A stretch of DNA of 45,415 bases from Enterocola sp045654205 (GTDB lineage Bacteria; Bacteroidota; Bacteroidia; Bacteroidales; Paludibacteraceae): the NCBI GenBank assembly GCA_045654205.1, contig JAZOMZ010000003.1, positions 1 to 45,415 of the forward strand. The letters run 5' to 3'. Of this stretch, positions 1-8,123 are shown piece after piece. The position numbers and the translations under genes were made by a program. The notes below the pieces were generated by a model, which searched no databases, had not been told where the DNA came from, and saw only the letters and a program-made list of their open reading frames with translations. Numbering within the stretch: position 1 is the first letter of the stretch; every line of letters starts with the position of its first letter.

Positions 1-609
1 GGTATTACAGTGCATCCACGTCCAGACGAAAGACATATTAGATACGCAGACGTTCGTGAGTTAAAACCATTATTAACAACTGAATTTAACATTGAAGGTT
101 ACCCTTGCAAGTCTTTTATGGACTTGGTTATTGAGGTAAAACCTGCTCAAGTTACCCTTGTGCCAGACCCACCAGAAGCACTAACTTCAAATGCAGGTTG
201 GGATACTATCAAAAATAAAGATTTCTTGATTGAAGTGGTTTCAGAATTCAAAAAACACGGTATTCGTACCTCAATCTTTACCGACACTCGCAAAGAAATC
301 ATTGCAGAAGCAGCAAAAATTGGAACAGACAGAATAGAACTTTACACAGAACCATACGCTGCAAACTACACAAAAGGCAGAGAAGAAGCAGTTGCTCCAT
401 TTGCCGAAGCTGCAGTTTTTGCCTCAGAATGCGGACTAGATGTAAACGCAGGTCACGACCTTAGCCTTGAGAACTTGAATTATTTCTTTGAAAAAGTTCA
501 ACCACTAAGCGAAGTATCTATTGGCCACGCACTTATTTCAGACGCCCTTTACCTAGGCCTAGAAGAAACAATAAAGCAATACCTTGCTCAGTTACAAAAA
601 CAAAACTAA
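1..609 (+). CDS. pdxJ: Pyridoxine 5'-phosphate synthase, 5'-truncated by the window edge
   Basis: Condenses 3-amino-2-oxopropyl phosphate with 1-deoxyxylulose 5-phosphate to pyridoxine 5'-phosphate in the cytoplasmic vitamin B6 pathway. The reading frame is open from base 1 and begins GITVHPRPDERHI, which is an internal PdxJ motif. The GTG at base 10 is therefore a valine codon and not the start, and roughly the first 40 codons lie outside the window. VNAGHDLSLENLNYF and EVSIGHALISDALYLGLE are the conserved phosphate-binding and C-terminal barrel segments. The remaining length and ending fit the family, so the 3' end is complete. It is followed after 10 bases by exbB, the gene order also found in Bacteroides, which suggests co-transcription. 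Confidence 0.95.
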   Translation, partial: GITVHPRPDERHIRYADVRELKPLLTTEFNIEGYPCKSFMDLVIEVKPAQVTLVPDPPEALTSNAGWDTIKNKDFLIEVVSEFKKHGIRTSIFTDTRKEIIAEAAKIGTDRIELYTEPYAANYTKGREEAVAPFAEAAVFASECGLDVNAGHDLSLENLNYFFEKVQPLSEVSIGHALISDALYLGLEETIKQYLAQLQKQN

Positions 610-619
610 AAATATAACA

Positions 620-1321
620 ATGAACCTATTACAAATTACAGACGTAGCACTTACAACTGCTATAGATAGCACAACAATGGCTACCGCAGAAGTAGCAGAA
701 ATGAACTATTGGGAAATGGCAAAAAAAGGTGGGCCATGGATTATGATTCCACTTTTGATTCTTTCTATTATGGCTGTTTATATCTTTATCGAAAGATATG
801 TTGCCATCAAAAAAGCTTCAAAAGAAGACAAAACCTTTATGGATAGAATCAAAGATTATATCATTGACGGAAATATTGATTCTGCAACAAAACTTTGCCA
901 ACAAATGAACAACCCAATGGCACGTATGGTTGAAAAAGGTATTTCTCGCCTTGGCAAACCAATGAACGACGTGCTTGTAGCTATTGAAAACGTTGGTAAT
1001 ATCGAAACCAATAAACTAGAAAAAGGATTCAATATGCTAGCAACCATTTCTGGTGGTGCTCCTATGCTTGGTTTCTTGGGAACAGTTATTGGTATGGTTC
1101 AAGCATTCTACGATATGGCAAACGCAGGAAGCAATGTTGATATCACAGTGCTTTCAAACGGCATCTACACCGCCATGGTTACCACAGTAGCTGGTCTTGT
1201 AGTGGGTATCGTTGCATTCTTTGCATATAACTTCCTTGTTTCTATGTTGGACTCTGTGGTTCAAAAAATGGAAACACGTACTATGGAATTTATGGACCTT
1301 CTTAATGAACCTATAAAATAA
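620..1321 (+). CDS. exbB: ExbB/TolQ/MotA-family proton channel subunit
   Basis: Inner-membrane proton channel subunit that, with ExbD, energises TonB for transport across the outer membrane. I start it at the ATG at 620 (233 aa). An in-frame ATG at 584 lies inside pdxJ and would add only 12 polar residues. Membrane segments are visible near residues 40-58 (IPLLILSIMAVYIFIERY), 140-165 (GGAPMLGFLGTVIGMVQAF) and 180-205 (TTVAGLVVGIVAFFAYNF). The second and third carry the Gly/Thr-rich signature of the MotA/TolQ/ExbB family. The N-terminal extension before the first membrane segment is common in Bacteroidetes members. exbD follows after 4 bases and tonB after that, so the three form one operon, probably with pdxJ. 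Confidence 0.92.
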   Translation: MNLLQITDVALTTAIDSTTMATAEVAEMNYWEMAKKGGPWIMIPLLILSIMAVYIFIERYVAIKKASKEDKTFMDRIKDYIIDGNIDSATKLCQQMNNPMARMVEKGISRLGKPMNDVLVAIENVGNIETNKLEKGFNMLATISGGAPMLGFLGTVIGMVQAFYDMANAGSNVDITVLSNGIYTAMVTTVAGLVVGIVAFFAYNFLVSMLDSVVQKMETRTMEFMDLLNEPIK

Positions 1322-1325
1322 TTTT

Positions 1326-1739
1326 ATGGCATTAAAGAAAAGAAATAAGGCAAGTGCTAGCTTTAGTATGTCTTCAATGACAGACTTAGTGTTCCTACTT
1401 TTGATCTTCTTTATGATTACATCAACAGTAGTAACACCTAGTGCCATCAAACTGCTTTTACCACAAAGTAGTTCACAAGCCACAGCCAAACCTCTTACTA
1501 GAGTTTACATAGACGAACACATCAATTTCTATGTTGCCGAAGGCAAAAACCAAGAACGTCAAGTGGCATTTGAAGAAATAGAACCATTTTTGCAATCTGT
1601 TGTTCTAGCAGAACCAGAAATGTATATCGCCCTTTACGCAGACGAAAGTGTTCCTTATAGAGAAATAGTAAAGGTTTTGAATATAGCTAACAAGAATAAA
1701 TTCAAATTGGTTATTGCCACCCGTCCTGTTCGTGAATAA
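1326..1739 (+). CDS. exbD: ExbD/TolR-family biopolymer transport protein
   Basis: Partner of ExbB in the proton-driven motor that powers TonB. The 137-residue protein has a short basic cytoplasmic N-terminus, one membrane helix (about residues 20-41) and a periplasmic domain, the standard ExbD plan. Asp20 at the start of the helix (SSMTDLVFLLLIFFMITS) is the conserved protonatable residue of the family. The periplasmic part ends with VPYREIVKVLNIANKNKFKLVIATRP, matching the usual ExbD C-terminal fold. Only one exbD copy is present here. Bacteroidetes operons often carry two, so either one suffices or another is elsewhere. Spacing to both neighbours is 3-4 bases. Confidence 0.93.
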   Translation: MALKKRNKASASFSMSSMTDLVFLLLIFFMITSTVVTPSAIKLLLPQSSSQATAKPLTRVYIDEHINFYVAEGKNQERQVAFEEIEPFLQSVVLAEPEMYIALYADESVPYREIVKVLNIANKNKFKLVIATRPVRE

Positions 1740-1742
1740 AAG

Positions 1743-2639
1743 ATGAAGAACAAGAAAAAAGATAATGATAGTAAAATAGCGGGTACCATTGGAACAATAG
1801 TGGTGCACGCATTGCTGTTGCTTTTACTTCTTTTCACTGGCATACTTCCTAATATTCCAGAAACAGAGGCCGGTCTTACCGTAAATTACGGTACAGATAT
1901 GGATATGGGCGAAGGACTTTATGAACCTGCTCCACAGAGTGCAATTGAAGACCAATTGGTAGAAGAGCCAAAAGTAGAGCCTGTAGCTCCAGCCCCTGCT
2001 CCTTCTGAACCAGATATAGTAGAAGAAGAACTTGAAACTCAAGACTTTGAGGAATCTATTGAGGTTAAAAAAGCCCGTGAAGAAGCAGAAAAGAAACGCA
2101 AAGAAGAAGAAAAACGCCTAGCCGAAGAAAAGCGTAAAGCAGAAGAAGAGGCAAAACGCATAGCGGAGGAAAAACGCATAGCGGAAGAGAAAAAGAAAGC
2201 AGAGGAAGCTAAAAAACAACAAATAGCCAACCAAATGAAAGGTGCATTCGGTGCTGGTTCTAATACTTCTTCTACTAGCCAAGGTAATAGTGGCACTGCT
2301 GGCAACAAAGGCGACCTTTCTGGAAGTGCAAATTCAAATTCGTATGAAGGCGGAGGCAGCGGTGATGGTCACTCTTATAACTTAGGTGGTCGTTCTCTAC
2401 AAGGTGGTCTTCCTACCCCACAATACAACAAAAATGAAGAAGGGGTAATTGTGGTGAGCATAGAAGTAAACCCTGCAGGTGTGGTTGTTTCTGCAAAAGC
2501 AGGTGCATTAGGCACAACTATTATAGACGCTTCACTAAGAAAAGAAGCCGAAAGAGCCGCAATGAGGGCTAAATTTAATGCCATAGGTGGCACTACAATT
2601 CAGTCTGGAACAATAACTTATAGATACAAATTAAATTAA
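1743..2639 (+). CDS. tonB: TonB energy transducer
   Basis: Transmits inner-membrane proton-motive force to TonB-dependent outer-membrane receptors (SusC-like and siderophore types). The 298-residue protein has a basic N-terminus, a membrane anchor near residues 12-37 with the conserved His22 (TIVVHALLLLLLLF), a Pro/Glu-rich spacer (about 75-100), a Lys/Glu-rich segment built on repeats such as AEEKRKAEEEAKR (about 105-160), a Gly/Ser-rich linker and a C-terminal TonB domain (about 215-298) ending QSGTITYRYKLN. The charged and Pro-rich regions are expected to span the periplasm. It lies 3 bases after exbD. The next gene, 5 bases on, is an unrelated purine gene, so the operon may continue. Confidence 0.9.
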   Translation: MKNKKKDNDSKIAGTIGTIVVHALLLLLLLFTGILPNIPETEAGLTVNYGTDMDMGEGLYEPAPQSAIEDQLVEEPKVEPVAPAPAPSEPDIVEEELETQDFEESIEVKKAREEAEKKRKEEEKRLAEEKRKAEEEAKRIAEEKRIAEEKKKAEEAKKQQIANQMKGAFGAGSNTSSTSQGNSGTAGNKGDLSGSANSNSYEGGGSGDGHSYNLGGRSLQGGLPTPQYNKNEEGVIVVSIEVNPAGVVVSAKAGALGTTIIDASLRKEAERAAMRAKFNAIGGTTIQSGTITYRYKLN

Positions 2640-2644
2640 AATAT

Positions 2645-3811
2645 ATGAGTAATCAACGTTACATGATGCGCGGTGTTTCTGCATCAAAAGAAGATGTACA
2701 TAACGCCATTAAAAACATTGACAAAGGTCTTTACCCAAAGGCATTTTGTAAAATAATCCCTGATATTCTAGGCGGAGATCCAGAATATTGCAATATTATG
2801 CACGCAGATGGTGCAGGTACAAAATCTTCGCTAGCATATCTTTATTGGAAAGAAACTGGCGACATTTCTGTATGGAAAGGCATTGCGCAAGACGCATTAA
2901 TCATGAATATCGACGACCTTCTTTGTGTGGGTGCTGTGGACAACATCCTAGTATCTTCTACTATTGGTCGTAACAAATTACTTATCCCAGGAGAAGTAAT
3001 TTCTGCTATTATCAACGGCACAGACGAACTACTTGCAGAACTTCGTGAAATGGGCGTTGGCGTTTATGCTACAGGTGGTGAAACCGCAGACGTAGGCGAC
3101 CTTGTACGTACTATTATTGTAGATAGCACTGTTACTTGCCGTATGAAACGTAGCGACGTAATCAACAATGCAAACATTGCTCCTGGCGACGTTATCGTTG
3201 GTCTTGCATCTTACGGACAAGCTACTTACGAAAAATCATACAACGGCGGTATGGGTAGCAACGGTCTAACATCTGCTCGTCACGACGTATTCGCTAAATA
3301 TTTAGCAGAAAAATATCCAGAAAGTTATGACGCTGCTGTACCAAACGAACTAATCTACTCTGGTGGTTTAAAACTTACCGACGAAGTAGAAGGCAGCCCT
3401 ATCGACGCTGGTAAACTAGTTCTTTCACCTACTCGTACATACGCTCCTGTAGTGAAAAAACTTTTAGATGCACTACGTCCAAATATTCACGGTATGGTTC
3501 ACTGCTCTGGTGGTGCTCAAACCAAAATTCTACACTTCGTAGAAAATGTACACGTGATTAAAGACAACTTATTCCCTATTCCTCCACTATTCAAAACAAT
3601 TCAAGAACAATCTGGCACAGATTGGGCTGAAATGTACAAGGTGTTTAATATGGGACACCGTCTTGAAGTTTATCTTCCAGAAGAATTTGCTGCTGAAGTA
3701 ATTGAAATAAGCAAATCATTTGGCATAGACGCTCAAATTGTGGGTCGTGTAGAAGCATCAGACCACACACACCTAACTATTAAAAGCGAAAAAGGAACAT
3801 TTGAATATTAA
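2645..3811 (+). CDS. purM: Phosphoribosylformylglycinamidine cyclo-ligase (AIR synthase family)
   Basis: Belongs to the AIR synthase/PurM ATP-grasp-like fold family. The likely reaction is ATP-dependent cyclisation of FGAM to aminoimidazole ribonucleotide in purine synthesis. Support comes from the ADGAGTKSSLAYLY segment (DGVGTK-like in canonical PurM), QDALIMNIDDLLCVGA (the NDxxxxGA-type motif) and GVYATGGETADVGDLV (GGETAEMP-like). The canonical MP after GGETA is replaced by VG. At 388 aa it is longer than E. coli PurM (345 aa) and represents the divergent form found beside prfA in Bacteroides. Because some motifs differ, a related AIR-synthase-like activity is not excluded. prfA starts 3 bases later. 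Confidence 0.85.
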   Translation: MSNQRYMMRGVSASKEDVHNAIKNIDKGLYPKAFCKIIPDILGGDPEYCNIMHADGAGTKSSLAYLYWKETGDISVWKGIAQDALIMNIDDLLCVGAVDNILVSSTIGRNKLLIPGEVISAIINGTDELLAELREMGVGVYATGGETADVGDLVRTIIVDSTVTCRMKRSDVINNANIAPGDVIVGLASYGQATYEKSYNGGMGSNGLTSARHDVFAKYLAEKYPESYDAAVPNELIYSGGLKLTDEVEGSPIDAGKLVLSPTRTYAPVVKKLLDALRPNIHGMVHCSGGAQTKILHFVENVHVIKDNLFPIPPLFKTIQEQSGTDWAEMYKVFNMGHRLEVYLPEEFAAEVIEISKSFGIDAQIVGRVEASDHTHLTIKSEKGTFEY

Positions 3812-3814
3812 TTT

Positions 3815-4918
3815 ATGTCTGCATTATTAGAAAAAATAGAAGGTTTATATCATAAGTTTGAAGAAGTTTCTACCCTTATCACAGACCCTGCTGTGATATC
3901 TGATATGAAACGCTTCGTAAAACTAAACAAAGAATATCGTGACCTAGAACAAATTGTTAATGCAGGTAACAGATATAAAACTCTACTTCAAAATATAGCT
4001 GGAGCGAAAGAAATTCTAGAAACAGAAAACGACCCAGACCTACGCGAAATGGCTAAAGCCGAACTTGACGAACTTGAACCACAAGTAGCTCCAATGGAAG
4101 AAGAAATCAAGATTCTTCTTATTCCATCAGACCCAGAAGACGCAAAAAATGCTATTGTGGAAATTCGTGGTGGTACAGGTGGCGACGAGGCTGCTATTTT
4201 CGCTGGCGACCTATTTAAAATGTATAGCAAATATTGCGAATCAAAAGGTTGGAGAGTAGAAGTAACAAATGCCAACGAAGGCACTGCTGGTGGTTACAAA
4301 GAAATTGTTTTCAACGTAACTGGCGAAGGCGTTTACGGCATTATGAAATATGAATCTGGCGTACACCGTGTGCAACGTGTGCCTGCTACAGAAACCCAAG
4401 GTCGTGTACACACTTCTGCATCTACCGTAGCAGTACTTCCAGAAGCCGACGAGTTCGACGTAGAAATCAACGAGGGAGAAATTAAATGGGATACATTCCG
4501 TTCTTCTGGTGCTGGTGGTCAGAACGTAAACAAAGTGGAATCTGGTGTTCGCTTGCGTTATATGTGGAAAAACCCTGTAACAGGCACAGTAGAAGAAATC
4601 CTAATTGAATGTACAGAAACACGTGACCAACCTAAAAACCGTGAACGTGCGCTTTCTCGTCTTAGAACAATGATTTATGACCGTGAACACCAAAAATACA
4701 TCGATGATATTGCTTCACGTCGTAAAACTATGGTTTCTACTGGTGACCGTTCTGCAAAGATTCGTACCTACAACTATCCACAAGGTCGTATCACAGACCA
4801 CCGTATAAACTATACTATTTACAACCTAAACGCATTTATGAATGGCGACATTCAAGACTGCATCGACAAACTGATAATAGCAGAGAATGCAGAGCGTATG
4901 AAAGAGAGTCAGCTATAA
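3815..4918 (+). CDS. prfA: Peptide chain release factor 1
   Basis: Recognises UAA and UAG in the ribosomal A site and triggers peptidyl-tRNA hydrolysis. The GGQ catalytic motif is at residues 234-236 in SSGAGGQNVNKVESGV. The codon-reading tripeptide is PAT in RVPATETQGRVHTSAS, which is the RF1 form; RF2 carries SPF. The length of 367 aa is normal for RF1. There is no sign of the in-frame shift seen in prfB genes. It is packed 3 bases after purM and 62 bases before pyrF. Confidence 0.97.
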   Translation: MSALLEKIEGLYHKFEEVSTLITDPAVISDMKRFVKLNKEYRDLEQIVNAGNRYKTLLQNIAGAKEILETENDPDLREMAKAELDELEPQVAPMEEEIKILLIPSDPEDAKNAIVEIRGGTGGDEAAIFAGDLFKMYSKYCESKGWRVEVTNANEGTAGGYKEIVFNVTGEGVYGIMKYESGVHRVQRVPATETQGRVHTSASTVAVLPEADEFDVEINEGEIKWDTFRSSGAGGQNVNKVESGVRLRYMWKNPVTGTVEEILIECTETRDQPKNRERALSRLRTMIYDREHQKYIDDIASRRKTMVSTGDRSAKIRTYNYPQGRITDHRINYTIYNLNAFMNGDIQDCIDKLIIAENAERMKESQL

Positions 4919-4980
4919 TTCCTAATTGCCTAAAGGCGATTCTTCGAATTCCTAATTACACATTCCTAATTAATATAATC
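4919..4980. repeat. Intergenic CCTAATT-type short repeats
   Basis: The 62-base gap between prfA and pyrF contains ATTCCTAATT or TTCCTAATT three times, separated by short spacers. Related A/T-rich units occur just upstream of the starts at 20472, 35525 (opposite strand) and 41596. I see no TAnnTTTG promoter and no terminator here, so pyrF is probably read from the upstream genes. Confidence 0.5.
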
Positions 4981-5811
4981 ATGACTAGAGAAGAACTTTT
5001 TGAAAACATCAAACGCAAAAGATCATTTCTTTGCGTAGGTTTAGATACAGATATAAATAAAATTCCAGAGCATCTATTCGAAGACGAAGATGCTATGTTT
5101 GCTTTCAATAAAGCTATCATTGATGCTACAGCAGACCTTTGCGTGGCATACAAACCAAACCTTGCTTTCTACGAAAGCCTAGGCATTGCAGGTTGGGAAG
5201 TACTAGAACGCACAGTAGAATACATCCGTGCAAACTACCCAGACCAATTCCTTATTGCTGACGCAAAACGTGGCGATATTGGCAACACTTCTGCAATGTA
5301 TGCTCGTTGTTTCTTTGGAAATATGGATTTCGACACAGTAACTGTGGCTCCTTATATGGGTGAAGATAGCGTTTCTCCATTCCTTACCTATCCTGGTAAA
5401 TGGGTTACTCTACTTGCACTAACATCAAACAAAGGTGCTTTCGACTTCCAATTTACAGAAGACAAAGAAACTGGCAAAAAACTATTTGAACAAGTACTTG
5501 AAACCTCTAAAAAATGGGGTAACGAAGACAATATGATGTACGTAGTAGGTGCAACAAAAGCAAATATGCTACAAGACATCAGAGCAATTATCCCAAACAA
5601 CTTCCTACTTGTTCCTGGCGTTGGTGCACAAGGTGGTAGCCTAGAAGCAGTTGCTGAATTTGGTATGAACGACGAATGTGGCCTTCTTGTAAACTCATCT
5701 CGTGCTATTATCTATGCAGACAGCACAGAAAACTTTGCAGAGGCTGCACGTGCAGAAGCACTAAAAGTGCAACAAGAAATGGATGCACTGCTTACTAAAA
5801 AAGGCATTTAA
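4981..5811 (+). CDS. pyrF: Orotidine 5'-phosphate decarboxylase
   Basis: Decarboxylates OMP to UMP, the last step of de novo pyrimidine synthesis. The catalytic motif is ADAKRGDIGNTS with Lys96 as the catalytic lysine and the following Asp in place. The N-terminal LCVGLDTDINKIP and the PGVGAQGGSLEAV phosphate-binding loop are also family hallmarks. The length of 276 aa and the sequence type match the longer OMP decarboxylase subfamily usual in Bacteroidetes and Actinobacteria rather than the 230-residue E. coli type. Its TAA overlaps the ATG of the next gene by one base (TAATG), which indicates translational coupling. Confidence 0.95.
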   Translation: MTREELFENIKRKRSFLCVGLDTDINKIPEHLFEDEDAMFAFNKAIIDATADLCVAYKPNLAFYESLGIAGWEVLERTVEYIRANYPDQFLIADAKRGDIGNTSAMYARCFFGNMDFDTVTVAPYMGEDSVSPFLTYPGKWVTLLALTSNKGAFDFQFTEDKETGKKLFEQVLETSKKWGNEDNMMYVVGATKANMLQDIRAIIPNNFLLVPGVGAQGGSLEAVAEFGMNDECGLLVNSSRAIIYADSTENFAEAARAEALKVQQEMDALLTKKGI

Positions 5812-7022
5812 TGAACAAACGAAAAATAGTTAACGACCCGGTATTTGGTTTCATAACTATACCATGCGACCTAATATACGATTTGATGCAACACCCTATG
5901 GTGCATCGCCTCACTCGTATCAAACAATTAGGTCTTACCTGTTATGTCTATCCTGGAGCACAACATACTCGTTTCCAACACTCATTGGGAGCACTTTTCC
6001 TAATGACCGAAGCTATTAAAACCCTTCAAAACAAAGGAAACGACATCACTAAAGAAGAAGCCGAAGCAGTTTACGCAGCTATTTTTCTACACGACGTGGG
6101 TCATGGTCCTTTCTCGCACACACTAGAAGATTTCTTCTATAAAGACATTTCTCACGAAGACATTGGCATTTCCATAATAGAAAAACTCAACGAAGAACTT
6201 GGTGGTAAACTATCACTTACCATAAGTATCTTAAAAAATACTTACCATAAGAAATTCCTTCACGAACTAGTTTCTGGACAGCTCGATATGGACCGCCTAG
6301 ACTACCTACGCCGTGATAGTTTCTTCACAGGTGTGAGCGAAGGTAATATTGGTTCTGCCAGAATTATAAAAATGCTAAACATTAAAGACGGCAAACTTGT
6401 AGTGGAAGCCAAGGGTATTTACTCAATAGAAAACTTCCTTATGAGTCGCCGCCTTATGTATTGGCAAGTGTATTTGCATAAAACTGCCTTTGCTGCAGAA
6501 CTTATGCTTTGCAAAACTCTAGAGCGTGCAAGATATTTGGTACAAAAAGGAGAAAACATTTTTGCCTCAGACAACTTAATGTATTTCCTTAAAAATCAAC
6601 CAGACAGAGTCACAACAGAGAATTTATCCATTTTCACCACCCTAGACGACACCGACATTTGGGTGAGTATGAAAGCATGGGCAAACCATTCAGACAAGGT
6701 TCTTTCAGCACTAAGTAGTGGCATTATCAATAGAAATATCTTTAAATTAGAAATTTCTAACGACCCTATCAAAGACGAAGACCTAAACAACAAACTAGAA
6801 GAAATCCAGATGAAGTGGAATTTAAGCAGAGAAGATGCAGAATTTCTTATAGCACAAAAAATGGTTTCAAACCACCTTTACAGCCGTGGCGAAATGGGTA
6901 TAGACATTCTATATGGCGACGGAAGTACCAAAAGCATTTCGCAAGCCTCTGATATGTTCAATTTAGATTTACTCTCTAAAAAGGTATCTAAATTCTATTT
7001 TTGTTATGTTAGAGGGCTTTAG
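5811..7022 (+). CDS. HD-domain phosphohydrolase (SAMHD1/dGTPase-like)
   Basis: A 403-residue protein of the HD superfamily, probably a nucleotide phosphohydrolase. Its N-terminus has the typical KQLGLTCYVYPGAQHTRFQHSLGALFL segment of this group (here shown in two parts: KQLGLTCYVYPGAQHTRF, then QHSLGALFL) followed by AIFLHDVGHGPFSHTLE, which carries the metal-binding His-Asp pair, and later SGQLDMDRLDYLRRDSF, which supplies the last metal-binding Asp. This set matches the SAMHD1-like family annotated in Bacteroidetes as HD domain proteins. The natural substrate cannot be read from sequence; a dNTP is a guess. It is translationally coupled to pyrF. Confidence 0.85.
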   Translation: MNKRKIVNDPVFGFITIPCDLIYDLMQHPMVHRLTRIKQLGLTCYVYPGAQHTRFQHSLGALFLMTEAIKTLQNKGNDITKEEAEAVYAAIFLHDVGHGPFSHTLEDFFYKDISHEDIGISIIEKLNEELGGKLSLTISILKNTYHKKFLHELVSGQLDMDRLDYLRRDSFFTGVSEGNIGSARIIKMLNIKDGKLVVEAKGIYSIENFLMSRRLMYWQVYLHKTAFAAELMLCKTLERARYLVQKGENIFASDNLMYFLKNQPDRVTTENLSIFTTLDDTDIWVSMKAWANHSDKVLSALSSGIINRNIFKLEISNDPIKDEDLNNKLEEIQMKWNLSREDAEFLIAQKMVSNHLYSRGEMGIDILYGDGSTKSISQASDMFNLDLLSKKVSKFYFCYVRGL

Positions 7023-7024
7023 AT

Positions 7025-7055
7025 TTTGATTTAAAAATAAAACTTATTATTTTTA
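7025..7055 (+). promoter_or_regulatory. Candidate promoter for lpxD operon
   Basis: TTTG at 7025-7028 and TATTTTTA at 7048-7055 are 19 bases apart, the spacing of Bacteroidetes promoters. The -7 element differs from TAnnTTTG only in its last base. It lies directly after the HD gene stop and about 20 bases before lpxD, so lpxD-lpxC-lpxA-glnS may be a separate transcription unit. Confidence 0.4.
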
Positions 7056-7076
7056 CCCAATTTTTAGCAATAAACT

Positions 7077-8123
7077 ATGGAGTTTTCAGCTTTACAAATT
7101 GCAACATTATTAGGTGGCACCATCGAGGGCGACCAAAACGTGTTTGTAAGCAATTATTCTAAAATAGAAGAAGGTAAACCAGGAACACTTTCGTTCCTTG
7201 CAAATCCAAAATACGAAAACTATATTTACGAAACCAACGCAAGTATAGTTCTTGTAAACAACGATTTCAAACCTTCTAAACCTATTAGTGCCACACTAAT
7301 TAGAGTACCAAATGCATATTTGGCATTAGCGAAACTTCTTCAATTTGCAGAAAAACACAAACCTCGTAAAAAAGGCATAGACAAAACTGCAAAAATAGAA
7401 CGTTCTGCTAAAATTGGTAAAAACGTATATATAGGTGCATTTGTTTATATTGGAGAGAATGTGGTAATAGAAGATGATGTACAGATTTATTCTCACGCCT
7501 CTATAAACGACAATGCAAAAGTAGGTGCAGGCACCAAAATTTATAACTCAGTAGTAGTATATAATGAGTGCGTTATTGGTAGCAATTGTATTATCCATGC
7601 AAACTCAGTGGTAGGTTCAGACGGATTTGGCTTCGCAAAAAATCCAGACGGAAGCTACTTCAAAATGCCACAAAATGGTAATGTTATCATAGAAGATAAT
7701 GTAGAAATTGGTGCTGGCACTACCATAGACCGCGGTAGCATGGGTCCTACTATTTTAAGAAAAGGCGTAAAAATAGACAACCAAGTACAAATAGCACACA
7801 ATGTAGAAATTGGTGAAAACTCTGCCATGGCAGCTTGCTCTGGTATTGCTGGTTCTACAAAAGTGGGCAAAGATTGTATCATAGCAGGTATGGTAGGCAT
7901 ATCTGGTCATATCCAAATAGCAGACAACACCACTATTGGTGCATTCTCTGGTGTAAGCAATACTATCAAAGAGCCAGGACAAATCTACCAAGGTGCAGTG
8001 GCAATTCCTATTATGAAAAACAAACGTTCATTTGCTGTTTATCGCAATCTTCCAGATTTGAGCAAAACAGTTTACGAACTAGAGAAACAAATAAAAGAAC
8101 TTAAAGAGGCGTTGAATAAATGA
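7077..8123 (+). CDS. lpxD: UDP-3-O-acylglucosamine N-acyltransferase
   Basis: Adds the N-linked hydroxyacyl chain to UDP-3-O-acylglucosamine in lipid A synthesis, using acyl-ACP. The 348-residue protein has an N-terminal uridine-binding domain (residues 1-100) and then a left-handed beta-helix of hexapeptide repeats, for example IGKNVYIGAFVYIGENVVI and VQIAHNVEIGENSAM. The His of VQIAHNVEIG is the expected catalytic base. GSDGFGFAKNPDGSYFKMPQ is the characteristic LpxD insertion. It ends in a C-terminal helix (TVYELEKQIKELKEAL). Its stop overlaps the lpxC start by 4 bases (ATGA). Confidence 0.95.
   Translation: MEFSALQIATLLGGTIEGDQNVFVSNYSKIEEGKPGTLSFLANPKYENYIYETNASIVLVNNDFKPSKPISATLIRVPNAYLALAKLLQFAEKHKPRKKGIDKTAKIERSAKIGKNVYIGAFVYIGENVVIEDDVQIYSHASINDNAKVGAGTKIYNSVVVYNECVIGSNCIIHANSVVGSDGFGFAKNPDGSYFKMPQNGNVIIEDNVEIGAGTTIDRGSMGPTILRKGVKIDNQVQIAHNVEIGENSAMAACSGIAGSTKVGKDCIIAGMVGISGHIQIADNTTIGAFSGVSNTIKEPGQIYQGAVAIPIMKNKRSFAVYRNLPDLSKTVYELEKQIKELKEALNK

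Noticed and set aside
584..622. Upstream in-frame ATG for exbB at 584
   Set aside because: It lies inside pdxJ, adds 12 polar residues not typical of the family, and the ATG at 620 follows directly after the pdxJ stop.
2080..2220. Repeats in tonB as a CRISPR or tandem DNA array
   Set aside because: The repeat units are in-frame Glu/Lys/Ala codons of unequal length that form the TonB spacer, with no spacers.
2039..2308. Long open frame on the minus strand opposite tonB
   Set aside because: It is the shadow of the Lys/Glu-rich repeat of TonB (read as Ser/Phe/Leu-rich). No promoter or family match.
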